Assembly (NCBI RefSeq): GCF_037039395.1
Contig: NZ_CP146244.1
Coordinates: forward strand, 806,001 to 870,000
Direction of reading: 5' to 3'
DNA length: 64,000 nucleotides
Source: Agrobacterium vitis
GTDB lineage: Bacteria > Pseudomonadota > Alphaproteobacteria > Rhizobiales > Rhizobiaceae
The notes under the pieces are model-generated. The model had not been told where the DNA came from. It did no database searches and saw nothing but the letters and a program-made list of their open reading frames with translations. Below are positions 25,802 through 36,149 of the stretch, piece after piece (positions within the stretch are counted from its first letter, which is position 1; each line of letters opens with the position of its first letter). A program made the position numbers and the translations under genes.

Positions 25802-28749
25802 GCAGGCAAGAGATGGGTAGCCAAGACGTGGAATGGCCAAAAGGCGGCGGTGATTGCGGTGATCTGATCCGGGGGCGGGATTGGCGCGATTCCAGCCTTG
25901 GGCCGGTGGGTTCGTGGTCGGGAGAATTGCGGGCCACGGTCGCCAATGTGGTCAATTCCCCGGTTGCGACCGTGTTGATGTGGGGAAAAGACCACATCAT
26001 GATTTATAACGATACCTATAGTGCGATTGCCGCAGATCGCCACCCGACAGCACTCGGCATGCCTGTCGCCACCGCCTTCCCGGAAGTCTGGGACTGGAAC
26101 CGTGGTATTCTGGAAGCCGGGTTCAGGGGCGAAACGGTGGTGCATCGCGATCAGCCGATTGTGCTGAACCGTCCTAACGGACCAGAAAAGCTGTTTCTCG
26201 ATCTTTTCTACACGCCGGTTTACGATGCTGACGCCAAGGTCGGCGGCGTGATGTGCACGATTATCGACAACAGTGCCCGTCTTTCGATGGAGCGGCGGCT
26301 GGCCGAGCGGGAGGCGGAACTGAGGCGGGTCACCGATGCCGTGCCCATGCTGATTTCCTATGTCGATAGGGATCACATCTATCGTTTCGTCAATGCAACC
26401 TACCAAGAATGGTTCGGCATTCCACCCGAGCGCGTGGTCGGGCGTCATGTGCGCGAATTGCTTGGCGATTTGTCCTATACCAACCGCCGATCCTCTATCG
26501 AGCGTGGCCTGGCGGGAGAAAGCTTCACCTCGCAAGCCACCATCCTGCGCAACGGCGCGGAACATCGGCTGGAAATCCGCTATATCCCGCATGTCGAGGC
26601 GGATGGCTCGATCCCCGGGGTGCATATCCTGTGCATCGACATGCAGGACCATGCGCGGCGCGAAGCGGCCCTGATCATCAGCAATCGCCGGTTTCGCACC
26701 GCCATGGACGCTGTTCATGGGGTGTTGTGGACCAATGGCCGCGATGGCCGAATGGAGGGGGAGCAGGCCGGCTGGTCGGCGCTGACCGGCCAGTCCATGG
26801 CGGAATATCAGGGATACGGCTGGTCCGATGCCATCCATCCGGACGATGTTACCGCCACCATTGGTGCCTGGCGGGCAGCAGTCGACAGCAAAGCCATGTT
26901 TATCCATGAGCACCGTGTCCGGCGGGCCGATGGCGTCTGGCGCCAGTTTGCCATCCGGGCGCTGCCGCTCCTGGACAATGCGGGCGAAATTATCGAATGG
27001 GTTGGCGTTCATACCGATATCACCCACCAGCGGGCCGCTGAAGCGACCTTGCGTCAGCAGGCCGAGACCCTGGCGCGGCAGGTGCGCTACCGCGAACTGG
27101 CCGAAGAGCAGTTGCGCTACCTGAATGAGACGCTGGAAGCCCGCGTCGTTGCGGAAATAGGCGAACGGCGTCAGGCCGAGGCCAAGCTGGCACAAGCGCA
27201 GAAAATGGAAACGGTCGGCAAGCTGACCGGCGGTGTCGCCCATGATTTCAACAACCTGTTGCAGGTAATTTCCGGCAATCTTCAGCTGTTGTCGAAAGAT
27301 GTGGCGGGCAATGAGCGCGCCGAAACCCGGGTTGCCAATGCGATGGCTGGCGTGTCGCGCGGCTCAAAGCTTGCCAGCCAGTTGCTGGCCTTTGGCCGGC
27401 GTCAGGCGCTGGAGCCGAAGGTCGTCAATATCAGCCGCTTCATCCAGGCGATGGATGACATGCTGCGGCGCGCCGTCGGTGAGGCAATCAAGCTGGAAAC
27501 GGTATTTCCAGGGGAGTTGTGGAATACGTTCATCGATCCGGCACAAATCGAAAACGCCCTTCTCAATCTGGCCATCAATGCCCGCGACGCCATGGATGGG
27601 GTCGGCATGCTGACCATCGAGCTTGCCAATGTGCATCTGGACGACGCTTACGCCATGACCCATGACGAGGTCTCCGCCGGTCAATATGTCATGCTGGCGG
27701 TCAGCGATACCGGGTGCGGTATCGCGCCTGAGATCATCGAAAAGGTGTTCGAGCCGTTTTTCTCCACCAAGGCAGAAGGCAAGGGCTCCGGCCTTGGCCT
27801 GTCCATGGTCTATGGCTTTGTCAAACAGTCGGGCGGCCATGTGAAGATTTATTCGGAACCCGGCCAGGGGACGACGATCCGGCTCTATCTGCCGCGCGCC
27901 ATGCAGGCTGAAGACGTGGAAATCGCCGTCGATACCGGGCCGATTACCGGCGGCAGCGAGACCGTGCTGGTGGTGGAGGACGACGAGGCCGTTCGAGAAA
28001 CGGTCGTGGCGCTTCTGGCCGATCTCGGCTACCGGGTGTTGAAGGCAGTGGACGCCGCCAGCGCTTTGAACGTGATCGAAAGCGGCATCCCCATCGACAT
28101 TCTGTTTACCGATGTCATCATGCCGGGTACCCTGAAAAGCCCGGAACTGGCCCGCAAGGCGCGCGAGCGCCTGCCCAATATCGCTGTGCTGTTCACATCG
28201 GGCTATACCGAGAATTCCATCGTGCATGGCGGCAAGCTGGATGCGGGTGTCGAACTATTGTCCAAGCCCTATACCAAAGAGGCGCTGGCGCGAAAATTCC
28301 GCCATGTTCTAGCCAATCAGCGTCAACGCCTCACAGGCAGGATCGCCGATCCGAAACCGGCTGTGGCCGAACCTGACATAACCACGCCGCTGACGGTTCT
28401 TCTGGTTGAGGATGACGCGCTGATCCGGATGGATACGGCGGAAATTCTTCAGGATGCCGGTTTCGTGGTGATCGATGTCGGCAGCGCAGAACAGGCAATG
28501 GCGGCGCTCGAAACCCTGGCCATCGACGTGCTGGTGACGGATGTCAACCTTCCGGGCATGTCGGGGCGGGATCTTGCCGCAAGAACCAGGCAGATCCGGC
28601 CAGCGGCAGGCATTGTCTTTGCCACGGGCGATGCGTCTTGTGTGCGCGACGAAGTGGACGCGCGTGTGCTCACCAAGCCCTATGGGGCCGAGCAACTGGT
28701 CTCCACGGTTCGTCTGGCCTGCATTGCCGCACCGGCGACGAGCGCATAA
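25798..28749 (+). CDS. Multi-PAS hybrid histidine kinase with two receiver domains
   Basis: A 983-residue cytosolic hybrid kinase. Order: an N-terminal PAS-like domain (about 25-165), two further PAS domains (about 175-295 and 295-420), a coiled region, then the kinase core with [17 protein letters not shown] (phospho-histidine), [12 protein letters not shown] (N-box), [10 protein letters not shown] and [14 protein letters not shown] (glycine boxes). Two receivers follow, with aspartates in [10 protein letters not shown] and [10 protein letters not shown]. It resembles the large PAS sensor-hybrid kinases common in Rhizobiales. I take ATG 25798, which overlaps the upstream stop; ATG 25762, 25786 and 25813 are in-frame alternatives. 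The signal is unknown. Confidence 0.87.
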   Translation: MSRQEMGSQDVEWPKGGGDCGDLIRGRDWRDSSLGPVGSWSGELRATVANVVNSPVATVLMWGKDHIMIYNDTYSAIAADRHPTALGMPVATAFPEVWDWNRGILEAGFRGETVVHRDQPIVLNRPNGPEKLFLDLFYTPVYDADAKVGGVMCTIIDNSARLSMERRLAEREAELRRVTDAVPMLISYVDRDHIYRFVNATYQEWFGIPPERVVGRHVRELLGDLSYTNRRSSIERGLAGESFTSQATILRNGAEHRLEIRYIPHVEADGSIPGVHILCIDMQDHARREAALIISNRRFRTAMDAVHGVLWTNGRDGRMEGEQAGWSALTGQSMAEYQGYGWSDAIHPDDVTATIGAWRAAVDSKAMFIHEHRVRRADGVWRQFAIRALPLLDNAGEIIEWVGVHTDITHQRAAEATLRQQAETLARQVRYRELAEEQLRYLNETLEARVVAEIGERRQAEAKLAQAQKMETVGKLTGGVAHDFNNLLQVISGNLQLLSKDVAGNERAETRVANAMAGVSRGSKLASQLLAFGRRQALEPKVVNISRFIQAMDDMLRRAVGEAIKLETVFPGELWNTFIDPAQIENALLNLAINARDAMDGVGMLTIELANVHLDDAYAMTHDEVSAGQYVMLAVSDTGCGIAPEIIEKVFEPFFSTKAEGKGSGLGLSMVYGFVKQSGGHVKIYSEPGQGTTIRLYLPRAMQAEDVEIAVDTGPITGGSETVLVVEDDEAVRETVVALLADLGYRVLKAVDAASALNVIESGIPIDILFTDVIMPGTLKSPELARKARERLPNIAVLFTSGYTENSIVHGGKLDAGVELLSKPYTKEALARKFRHVLANQRQRLTGRIADPKPAVAEPDITTPLTVLLVEDDALIRMDTAEILQDAGFVVIDVGSAEQAMAALETLAIDVLVTDVNLPGMSGRDLAARTRQIRPAAGIVFATGDASCVRDEVDARVLTKPYGAEQLVSTVRLACIAAPATSA

Positions 28750-28835
28750 ACATGTGCGCCGAACACGCCGGGAGATCGTTGTCCTGACACATCTGTGTGG
28801 GACACATCCGCGTCCGAAAATAAGGGAGAGAGATT

Positions 28836-29729
28836 ATGAACAAACGTATCGTCTTTACGGGCGGCACCGGCAAGGCTGGACGCCATGCCGTTCCGTATCT
28901 GCAAGCCAAGGGATATTCGATCCTCAACCTTGATCTGAAGCCGCTCGACTGCCCTGGCGTCAATACGCTGATCACCGATATCACCGATAGCGGCCAGGTC
29001 TTCAACGCGCTGACGACGCATTTTGGTTTTGACGGATACGATCACGGCGCCCCGCCTTCCGCGCCTGATGCCGTCGTGCATTTCGCCGCCATTCCCCGGG
29101 TGATGATCGAACCTGACAACCGGACCTTTTCGGCCAATGTCGTCGGCACTTATAATGTCATCGAGGCGGCCATGAAGCTTGGCGTGCGCAAGGTGATTAT
29201 TGCGTCGAGCGAAACGACCTATGGCGTCTGTTTTGCCGAAGGCGACAAGGATTTCCATAGCTTTCCGCTTGAAGAAGACTATGACAGCGACCCGATGGAC
29301 AGCTACGGCCTGTCCAAGGTGGTCAATGAAAAGACCGCGCGGGCTTTTGCCATGCGCTACAATGCCGATATCTATGCGCTGCGGATTGGCAATGTGATCG
29401 AGCCGCATGATTACGCCAATTTCCCTGGCTATCTCGACAACCCCATGTCGCGCAAGCGCAATGCCTGGAGCTATATCGACGCTCGCGATCTCGGCGAAAT
29501 CGTCCATTTGTGCGTCGAACAGGACGGCCTTGGCTTCCAGGTGTTCAATGCCGTCAACGACACGATTACCGCCGATCTGCCGACCCGTGAATTTCTTGCC
29601 AAATACTGCCCCGACACTCCGGTGCTACGGGAGATGGAAGAGAATGAAGCGCCGATCTCCAACCGAAAGGCCCGCGAGATGCTTGGCTTCAAGGAAGCGC
29701 ATCCCTGGCGCAAATACGTGAAGCGCTGA
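28836..29729 (+). CDS. NAD-dependent epimerase/dehydratase (extended SDR)
   Basis: A 297-residue Rossmann-fold enzyme. The nucleotide-binding motif is TGGTGKAGRHA near the N-terminus, the catalytic pair is YGLSK, with an upstream serine in IIASSETTYG. HFAAIP and NVVGTYNVIEAA are typical of the extended SDR epimerase/dehydratase/uronate-dehydrogenase group. A GGGAGAG ribosome-binding site precedes ATG 28836. It stands alone between the hybrid kinase and a convergent operon. The substrate is probably a sugar or sugar acid, but this is not readable from the sequence. Confidence 0.82.
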   Translation: MNKRIVFTGGTGKAGRHAVPYLQAKGYSILNLDLKPLDCPGVNTLITDITDSGQVFNALTTHFGFDGYDHGAPPSAPDAVVHFAAIPRVMIEPDNRTFSANVVGTYNVIEAAMKLGVRKVIIASSETTYGVCFAEGDKDFHSFPLEEDYDSDPMDSYGLSKVVNEKTARAFAMRYNADIYALRIGNVIEPHDYANFPGYLDNPMSRKRNAWSYIDARDLGEIVHLCVEQDGLGFQVFNAVNDTITADLPTREFLAKYCPDTPVLREMEENEAPISNRKAREMLGFKEAHPWRKYVKR

Positions 29730-29750
29730 CAGTCTATCCAATAATCGCCG

Positions 29751-29848
29751 CTGGCCGTCTGCAAATGGCAATTTCTGCGCTTCCGGTACTCACGTACATT
29801 AAGTACGCTCCGTTCCGGTTCTCGAAATCACCATTTTCGCCAGGCCAG
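29751..29848. repeat. Long imperfect palindrome (REP/BIME-like element)
   Basis: Arms at about 29751-29797 and 29803-29848 are imperfect reverse complements around a 5-nt loop; the centre reads CACGTACATTAAGTACG and the outer ends are CTGGCC and GGCCAG. It lies between the convergent epimerase and FAD-oxidoreductase genes. The central GTAC/TAAGTACGCTCCG block resembles dispersed intergenic palindromes I have seen in rhizobial genomes. Confidence 0.65.
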
Positions 29849-29892
29849 CAGCAATTCTTGAACAGACTGCGAAACAATCAGCCGAAGACATC

Positions 29893-29916
29893 CGCCGCCG
29901 GTTTGTACCGGCGGCG
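29893..29916 (-). terminator. GC-rich hairpin, probable terminator of the oxidoreductase operon
   Basis: CGCCGCCGGT (29893-29902) and its exact complement (29907-29916) with a 4-nt loop lie 11 bp past the stop of the FAD oxidoreductase gene. The T-tract is weak on the minus strand. Confidence 0.5.
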
Positions 29917-29927
29917 TGACGTTCGGG

Positions 29928-31049
29928 TCAGGCGAAGCGCTCAGGCCGGAACGTGGCCAGCATAGGGTGGCGTTCACCACTGGCGATTTCATGGGCGAGA
30001 AGTTCGCCGACAATCAGGCCCAGCGTTGCGCCGCTATGGCTGAAGGCAACGAAATAGCCGGGGATGGCTTTGAGTTCGCCCAGAACAGGTTCACCGTCGC
30101 CGGGAATGGGTTTGCGGCCGACGCCATAGCTGGCCAGTTCCAGCTTCGGATTGCCTTCCAGCACTTTGGAGGCTTCCGCCAACAGGCCATCCAGGGTTTC
30201 CTGCTTCACCTGATAGCTGCCATCCGCCAAAGTGCCGACTTCTTCCTCGGACCATGCCGAATCCAATGCAAAGCTGTTGTCTGGGCCGGGGCGGATCGCG
30301 ATGCGGGGTGTGTTAAGCACGGCTTTCAGCGCCAGATCGACCGGCTTGGTGGTGACCAACAGCGAGATGGGCGTACCGTCGTCAATTTTCTGACCTGCAT
30401 CAGCGGCCATTTTGGGAACGGAGGGTCCGGTTGCGACCAGGACTGCATCGGCAGGGAAAACCGTGCCATTGGCTGTACGGGCCCCAACGGCGCGACCGTT
30501 TTCAATCATCACGCTGGCTGCCCCGGCATCGGTCACCAGCGTGCCGCCGCGCTCCCTAAATTCCTCGATGAGAATTTTGATCAGGGCAGGCAAATCCACC
30601 CAGCCCTCGGCGGCGTTGAAAATAGCTCCCTGCGGTGTCACAGCGCCCGCATCGACGCCTGGCGTGACAGCCTTGACCTCGTCTGCGGCCAGATGAAGGG
30701 CATCATAGGCTAGCTTGACCTCATGGTCATAGGCGGCATTGATTTCATTGCTGGCGTCATCGGCATCCCAGGTCAGTCCGCCCTTGAAAGACAGCCAATC
30801 GACCCCCGGAAAGCGCTCGGCGAGGGTGCGGTAACGATCGATGCCCGCCATGCGCAGGCGATGATAAGCATCAGAGCGCATCCGCGATGAGTTGAGCCAG
30901 GACAAGGACCGCCCGGACGCTCCATTGGCAACAGGTCCGTCATTGATCAGGGTGACATTGACACCCTTGCGGACAAGCTGCACCGCCGTGGATGTTCCAA
31001 AAATGCCGCCGCCGATAATGACAGCGCTTGATATCTTGTTTTTCGACAT
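29928..31049 (-). CDS. FAD-dependent oxidoreductase (DAO/glycine-sarcosine oxidase family)
   Basis: A 373-residue flavoprotein. The dinucleotide-binding motif is IIGGGIFGTSTAVQLVRKG near the N-terminus and the C-terminal YFVAFSHSGATLGLIVGELL segment is typical of DadA/SoxA-like amine or amino-acid oxidases. It would oxidise an amine, amino acid or amino-sugar-acid carried in by the adjacent transporter. It lies 40 bp downstream of the Gfo/Idh/MocA gene on the minus strand and is the last gene of that operon. Substrate unknown. Confidence 0.82.
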   Translation of the reverse strand: MSKNKISSAVIIGGGIFGTSTAVQLVRKGVNVTLINDGPVANGASGRSLSWLNSSRMRSDAYHRLRMAGIDRYRTLAERFPGVDWLSFKGGLTWDADDASNEINAAYDHEVKLAYDALHLAADEVKAVTPGVDAGAVTPQGAIFNAAEGWVDLPALIKILIEEFRERGGTLVTDAGAASVMIENGRAVGARTANGTVFPADAVLVATGPSVPKMAADAGQKIDDGTPISLLVTTKPVDLALKAVLNTPRIAIRPGPDNSFALDSAWSEEEVGTLADGSYQVKQETLDGLLAEASKVLEGNPKLELASYGVGRKPIPGDGEPVLGELKAIPGYFVAFSHSGATLGLIVGELLAHEIASGERHPMLATFRPERFA

Positions 31050-31089
31050 GGTTTTCTCTCAGTCTTCAATCATGATGATGTGAATTGGT

Positions 31090-32094
31090 TCAGGGCTGTT
31101 CCCAACCGTTGCTTGTCTTTGAGCGGAAAAACGCATCGATGACCTTCATATTGGCCACCGCATCGCCCGGTCCTGATAACAAAGGCTCACCCGCCAGCAC
31201 GGCACGGGCAAAAGCGTCGCATTGCAGGCCATATTGATTGGCGGCGCTGATCTCGATTACCTCGCGCCCGCCGCCCGTCAGGTCGCGGCCATCATCGATG
31301 GTGATGGTGGTTGGCGCATCCGTTGGGGCGTTGAAGGGAATGGCAATTTCGATGCGGCCTTTGGCACCCAGCACAGTCACCTTCTGGCAAAGGGACAGCT
31401 GGGTCGCGCAGGTAAATGTGAGGTGGCGGTTGGCGGAAAATTCCGCCAGGCCACTCATCATTCTGTCCGTCTGGAATGTTTCATCCTGATCAAACAGGCC
31501 AATGACCCGCTCCGGCTCACCATCAAATACAAAGCGGGCGGTGTTGATGGCATAACAGCCAACATCGTAAAGCCCGCCGCCGCCAATATCTTTCTGGTTT
31601 CGGACATTGGCGGGGTCATCGAGGTAATAGGAGAAGATGGTCTGGATGGCGCGCACTTCGCCAATCCGCCCGGCTTTCACCAGATCGCGCACCTTCAGCC
31701 ATTGCGGATGATGGCGCACCATGAAGGCCTCGGCAACCAGCACGCCGGATGTGCGGGAGGCATCCGCAATCTGCTCTGCTTCCTCCGCCGTCAGCGCAAT
31801 CGGCTTTTCGCACAGCACCGGCTTGCCGTGCCGGATAGCCTCCAGCGTCATCGGCATATGCAGGTGGTTTGGCAGCGGGTTATAGATGGCATCAATATCG
31901 GGATCATCAAGCAATTCCTCATAGCTGCCATAGGCCTTGGCAATGCCAAGGTCCGCCGCCACGCTCTGCGCTTTCGCTAGAGAGCGCGAAGCAATCGCCG
32001 CAACAACACCTGTTTCTCCCGCTTGAATGGCCGGGATAACGGCTTTGATGGCGATATTGGCGGCTCCCAGCACACCCCATCTGAGCTTTTTCAT
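31090..32094 (-). CDS. Gfo/Idh/MocA-family oxidoreductase
   Basis: A 334-residue NAD(P)-dependent dehydrogenase. The Rossmann motif is WGVLGAANIAIKAV, followed by NPLPNHLHMP and the conserved CEKPIAL; DVGCYAIN and the C-terminal alpha/beta domain fit the family. Such enzymes oxidise or reduce sugars, inositols and related polyols. It lies between the transporter fusion (26 bp upstream) and the FAD oxidoreductase (40 bp downstream), so all probably act in one catabolic route. The operon's second oxidoreductase hints at an amino-sugar or opine-like substrate, which is inference only. Confidence 0.83.
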   Translation of the reverse strand: MKKLRWGVLGAANIAIKAVIPAIQAGETGVVAAIASRSLAKAQSVAADLGIAKAYGSYEELLDDPDIDAIYNPLPNHLHMPMTLEAIRHGKPVLCEKPIALTAEEAEQIADASRTSGVLVAEAFMVRHHPQWLKVRDLVKAGRIGEVRAIQTIFSYYLDDPANVRNQKDIGGGGLYDVGCYAINTARFVFDGEPERVIGLFDQDETFQTDRMMSGLAEFSANRHLTFTCATQLSLCQKVTVLGAKGRIEIAIPFNAPTDAPTTITIDDGRDLTGGGREVIEISAANQYGLQCDAFARAVLAGEPLLSGPGDAVANMKVIDAFFRSKTSNGWEQP

Positions 32095-32120
32095 AGCTGT
32101 TTCTGCCTTCTATTTATCAC

Positions 32121-33644
32121 TTACAAAACCTCCGCCAAAAAGTGCTTCAAGCGCGCACTTTGGGGATGGTCAAAAATCGCTTCGGGTGAACCGGCTTCCA
32201 CTACCTTGCCCTCGTCCATGAAGATCACCTGATCGGCGACGCGGCGGGCAAAGCCCATTTCGTGGGTCACGACGACCATGGTCATGCCCCGTTCGCCCAG
32301 ATCGGCCATCAGGTTCAGCACGCCCTTGACCAGTTCGGGGTCGAGTGCCGAGGTGACTTCATCAAACAGGATGACTTCCGGCTCCATCGCCAGCGCCCGG
32401 GCAATAGCCACGCGCTGCTGTTGGCCGCCAGACAAACCACCGGGACGATGATGTTTGCGGCTTTCCAGCCCGACATCGCGCAATCTTGCCAGCGCGATCC
32501 GTTCGGCTTCTTGCCGCGACATGCCTTTGATCTTGGTCAGCGACAGCATCACATTGTCGAGCGCCGAGTGGTCGGGAAACAGGTTGAAATGCTGAAACAC
32601 CATGCCGACCTTGCGGCGCAGTTTTTCGGGCTTCATCGCCAGAATGCTGCTTCCATCCAGCAGGACATCGCCGCCCTTTGGCTCCACCAACCGGTTGAGG
32701 CAGCGCAGCAGCGTCGATTTGCCAGAGCCGGACGGGCCAATGATGCAGGTCACGGTGCCGGGTTTGACGGTGAGGTCAACGCCCTTCAACACATCCAGCG
32801 TACCATAGGCCATGGTCAGCCCACGCACATCCAGACTGCCGCCGGTAAAGGTGATCTCCTTTGCAGGTGCATTGGCATTGTCAACAGCCTTTGCCAGCTC
32901 GCTCACCTCGGCAAGACCGCTCACGGTTTCGCTCGCGGGCTTTTTACCAAGCCGCAGCCGTGTATCGATGGTGTTGACCAGATGGGTCAGTGGTACGGTA
33001 ATGACGAGGTAGAACATGCCCGCCAGCAACAGCGGCGAGAGATTTCCGGTAACCACTGCCTGATCCTGCCCAACGCGGAAAATCTCCCGCTCAGACGCCA
33101 AAAGGCCGAGAAAATAGACGAGGCTGGAATCCTTCACATTGCCGATGAACTGATTGACCAGCGCTGGCAACACCCGGCGCACGCCCTGCGGCACAATGAT
33201 CAGCCGCATGCCCTGGCCATAGCTCATGCTCAGCGCCCGGCAGGCTTCCAACTGGCCGCGATCGACACTTTGAATGCCAGAGCGAAAGATTTCGCCAATA
33301 TAGGCGCCGGCAATCAGGCTGAGCGCCAGAATACCAAGCGGGTAGGGCGATGGTCCCCAGATTTCACGGGCGATGCGGGCAAAGCCCTGACCGATCAGCA
33401 AAATCGTCACAATCGCAGGCAGGCCGCGAAAGATGTCGGTATAAAGCCGTGCCGGAATGCGCAGCCAGGGCGAGCGCGAGATACCCATGATGGCGAGGAT
33501 CATGCCGATCACCACGCCAATCACGGTGGAGGCGAATGCGAGGATAAGCGTATTCTTCAAGCCGACCGTAATCATGGCAGGCAAGACCTCGGCCATGGCG
33601 TCCCAGTCGAGAAAACTGCGACGCAGTGTTTCAAGCCATTCCAT
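32121..33644 (-). CDS. Fused amino-acid-type ABC permease and ATPase
   Basis: A 507-residue polypeptide combining both membrane and ATPase functions of a polar-amino-acid-type importer. Residues 1-230 are a five-helix permease of the HisM/GlnP type, with the coupling loop [21 protein letters not shown] around 133-153. A 40-residue linker follows, then the ATPase with Walker [10 protein letters not shown] (303-311), signature LSGGQ (403-407), Walker B ILFDE (424-428) and the switch histidine in VVTHE. In most systems these are separate genes. It follows the solute-binding protein gene by 79 bp and precedes the Gfo/Idh/MocA gene. Confidence 0.88.
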   Translation of the reverse strand: MEWLETLRRSFLDWDAMAEVLPAMITVGLKNTLILAFASTVIGVVIGMILAIMGISRSPWLRIPARLYTDIFRGLPAIVTILLIGQGFARIAREIWGPSPYPLGILALSLIAGAYIGEIFRSGIQSVDRGQLEACRALSMSYGQGMRLIIVPQGVRRVLPALVNQFIGNVKDSSLVYFLGLLASEREIFRVGQDQAVVTGNLSPLLLAGMFYLVITVPLTHLVNTIDTRLRLGKKPASETVSGLAEVSELAKAVDNANAPAKEITFTGGSLDVRGLTMAYGTLDVLKGVDLTVKPGTVTCIIGPSGSGKSTLLRCLNRLVEPKGGDVLLDGSSILAMKPEKLRRKVGMVFQHFNLFPDHSALDNVMLSLTKIKGMSRQEAERIALARLRDVGLESRKHHRPGGLSGGQQQRVAIARALAMEPEVILFDEVTSALDPELVKGVLNLMADLGERGMTMVVVTHEMGFARRVADQVIFMDEGKVVEAGSPEAIFDHPQSARLKHFLAEVL

Positions 33645-33723
33645 TCAAAAGTCCTTCCCAATTATGATCATTTGCCCGAAAGCCACCCGGTTGGCGCTCA
33701 TGGCCAACCGGGTGAAGCCGCAT

Positions 33724-34551
33724 TCAGGGCTTGGGAAGATATTCGGCAGGCATCGGCGAGCCAGGGAACCATTTTTCGTAGAGCTTCTTCCAGGTGCCGT
33801 CCTGCATGGCGGCGTGCAGGCTCTTGTTGAAAGCCTCGCGCAGGCCATCATTGCCCTTGCGGATCACGAAACCGGCAGGCGCATCGAAGCTTGGAATGTT
33901 GACGGCAATTTTCAGCGCCTTGAAACGATCCGTGTAGTCTTTGGCGGCTTCATAATCGAGGAAATGCGCATCGACCGTGCCATTGTTCAGGGCCGAGACG
34001 GCGGAATTGTTGTCAGGGAATTTGACGAGATCGGTGTCTTTGAAGTTCTTGGTCGCATAGATTTCCTGCAACGTGCCCTGCACCACGCCCAGGCGCTTGC
34101 CCTTCAAGCCGGCGGCATCGGTGATTTTCGCATCCGGTGTCAGCACCGAGAGATAACCGGCCAGATAGCCATCGGAGAAATCAACGGTTTTCTTGCGTGC
34201 CTCAGTGGTGCCAATGGCCGCGACGGCCACATCAAACCGGCCATTGGCCACGGACGGCATCAGGGCAGAAAATTCCTGACCGGTAAAGACAACCTGATCT
34301 TTCTTGAAGCCCATGCGTTCGGCCACATTGAGAAAGAGTTCGATGTCAAAGCCGGTAAATTGGCCATCGGAGGTGATGAATGTATAGGGTTTGGAATCGC
34401 CCATGGTGCCGACACTGATGACCTTGGGGTCAATCAACCCATAAGGATTGTCGGCGGCAACGGCCTGCTGCGCCATCAATCCGGCACAAGCAAGGGCCGC
34501 CGCGATGACTGCGCCGCGCGCCTTCTGTGAAATTGCTCTGGTTATGCTCAT
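33724..34551 (-). CDS. Family 3 solute-binding protein of the ABC importer
   Basis: A 275-residue periplasmic protein with a signal peptide (about 1-33, ending AQQAVA-AD) and the SBP_bac_3 fold: [19 protein letters not shown], then [22 protein letters not shown], then [14 protein letters not shown]. The substrate class is usually polar amino acids or opine-like compounds. ATG 34551 gives the signal peptide; a longer reading from 34647 would run into the intergenic region. First gene of the minus-strand operon, divergent from the LacI regulator. Confidence 0.87.
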   Translation of the reverse strand: MSITRAISQKARGAVIAAALACAGLMAQQAVAADNPYGLIDPKVISVGTMGDSKPYTFITSDGQFTGFDIELFLNVAERMGFKKDQVVFTGQEFSALMPSVANGRFDVAVAAIGTTEARKKTVDFSDGYLAGYLSVLTPDAKITDAAGLKGKRLGVVQGTLQEIYATKNFKDTDLVKFPDNNSAVSALNNGTVDAHFLDYEAAKDYTDRFKALKIAVNIPSFDAPAGFVIRKGNDGLREAFNKSLHAAMQDGTWKKLYEKWFPGSPMPAEYLPKP

Positions 34552-34694
34552 TGTCGTTGTTCTCCGCTCTGGTGATTGTTTTTCTTCTCCGTGCGGTCCT
34601 TGTGATGACGCGCACGGTTGCCCATCCGAATGACTGGCGGCAACCATTCATTCGGCAAATGCTTGTCGCATGCCGTTTTTTTGTTATTGAAGAT

Positions 34695-34730
34695 GAGACC
34701 GGTCTCTACGTTAAAGAGACCGGTCTCTTT
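34695..34730. promoter_or_regulatory. Paired palindromic operators for the LacI-type regulator
   Basis: Two palindromes with the same core, GAGACCGGTCTC, occur at 34695-34706 and within 34713-34730 (extended to 18 bp, AAAGAGACCGGTCTCTTT). Their centres are 21 bp apart, two helical turns, so both face the same side of the DNA. They lie between the divergent transporter operon and the LacI gene. Binding by the adjacent regulator is inferred from position and symmetry. Confidence 0.65.
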
Positions 34731-34792
34731 CGGTTTGACAATTGTTATATTCGCATTGACCGTCCGTCAATATCCCTTATAGAGCTAATATC

Positions 34793-35863
34793 ATGGAACA
34801 GCCGCCGATCAGGAAATCATCCGCCACCGTTGCCGATGTGGCCAGAGCCGCAGGCGTTTCCAAGGCCACGGCCGCCCGCGTGCTGGGCGGCTATGGCACC
34901 GTCAGCGATAAGGTGCGGACGCTGGTTCTGGAGGCTGCGTCCACATTGGACTATAGGCCCAATGAACTGGCCCGCAGCATGACGACAGGCCGCTCCGGCA
35001 CCATTGGTGTTGTGGTGGGGGATATTGAAAATCCATTTTTCAGTTCAGCCGTGCGCGGCATTGCCGATGTCGCCCGCATGGCAGGCTATACTGTCATCCT
35101 CACCAATTCCGGCGAAGATGTTGCGGCTGAAAAAGCTGCGGTCAGGGCGTTGCTGGCAAAGCGGGTCGATGGGCTGATTATCTCGGCCGCAAGCACGCTG
35201 GATTTCGAGCACCTGCAGGAGATCCGGCAATCGGGGTGTCCCCTTGTGCTGCTCGACCGCGCCCTTCCGGCCCTGGATGTCGACACGGTGACGACGGATG
35301 ACCGCGAGGCGGCTCAACAGGCAACGGAAATCCTCATTCGCAATGGCCATCGTGATATCGCCTATATCACCGCCTGCGATACCGTGGATCACCGAATGAA
35401 AGGCCTTGATGATCTTCATACCGCGTCGGTCCGGCACCGTGTTGAAGGTTTTATCACCGTTTGTACTGCCGCAGGACTGCCGTCGCCGTTTGAGGCCGTG
35501 CGTCTCGGAGCGAATGGCCGGGAAAAATGTGAGGCGCTGGCGCTGGACCTGCTGCAATCGGCGCACCGGCCAAGTGCCATCATCGCCTCGGACAGTCTTA
35601 TTGCCCTTGAGGTGTTCAAGGTTGCCCGGCATCTTGGCCTGTCGATCCCGCAGGATCTTTCGCTGATCGCCTTTCATGATGCCGACTGGACGGCTGTAAC
35701 CTCTCCACCGATCACCGTTATCCGCCAGCCGGTCTATCATATGGGAAAAACCGTAGCAGCGCATTTGATGGAAAGAATAAAAGGCGCCAACCACCCGGCT
35801 CGGCATGTCGTCCTGACGACGGAGCTTATTGAGCGCAGTTCCATTGCATCAAGGCTGGCTTGA
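34793..35863 (+). CDS. LacI-family transcriptional regulator
   Basis: A 356-residue repressor or activator. The N-terminal helix-turn-helix and hinge read ATVADVARAAGVSKATAARV and LDYRPNELARSM. The ligand-binding core starts GTIGVVVGDIENPFFSS and continues in periplasmic-binding-protein fashion to the end. It probably senses the substrate of, and controls, the divergent transporter-oxidoreductase operon through the palindromes at 34695-34730; it may also control itself. A TTGACA lies at 34735 but no matching -10 is evident. The ribosome-binding site before ATG 34793 is weak. Confidence 0.88.
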   Translation: MEQPPIRKSSATVADVARAAGVSKATAARVLGGYGTVSDKVRTLVLEAASTLDYRPNELARSMTTGRSGTIGVVVGDIENPFFSSAVRGIADVARMAGYTVILTNSGEDVAAEKAAVRALLAKRVDGLIISAASTLDFEHLQEIRQSGCPLVLLDRALPALDVDTVTTDDREAAQQATEILIRNGHRDIAYITACDTVDHRMKGLDDLHTASVRHRVEGFITVCTAAGLPSPFEAVRLGANGREKCEALALDLLQSAHRPSAIIASDSLIALEVFKVARHLGLSIPQDLSLIAFHDADWTAVTSPPITVIRQPVYHMGKTVAAHLMERIKGANHPARHVVLTTELIERSSIASRLA

Positions 35864-36149
35864 TTGTTTGCCTTATATTTCTGAGATTGGCTTTTTTTGT
35901 ATTTTCTCCGTCCTGATTCCGAAAAATCATATCGGAAATACGTGTTGTTGGCAGTTTTTTCTGAGTTTGAAAATTTCGCAATCCATGTATTTCCCGATCG
36001 ACGAGTGAAAATAATCGAGTACACTATTTCGATAACGGCGATGTCCCAATTTTATACATAAATTATTAAGTATAGATGCAACTGCGCAGGAACCAGATCG
36101 GGCATGGCGAATTATCGCGCCAGAAACGAAACAAAACTGGATTTCTGCG

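Noticed and set aside
25699..27243. Open frame of 514 codons on the minus strand
   Set aside because: Antisense to the hybrid kinase, whose motifs are intact; no recognisable domain.
32262..33830. Open frame of 522 codons on the plus strand
   Set aside because: Antisense to the fused permease-ATPase; rich in His/Gln as expected of a shadow frame.
34735..34783. Sigma-70-like promoter for the LacI gene (TTGACA at 34735 or TTGACC at 34756 with TATAGA)
   Set aside because: The first has no -10 at a sensible distance and the second would start transcription almost at the ATG; not called.
36089..36113. GGAAC-N18-TT match upstream of the chemoreceptor gene
   Set aside because: The -10 reads AATT without the CG or G that precedes TT in good EcfG sites, so it may be chance.
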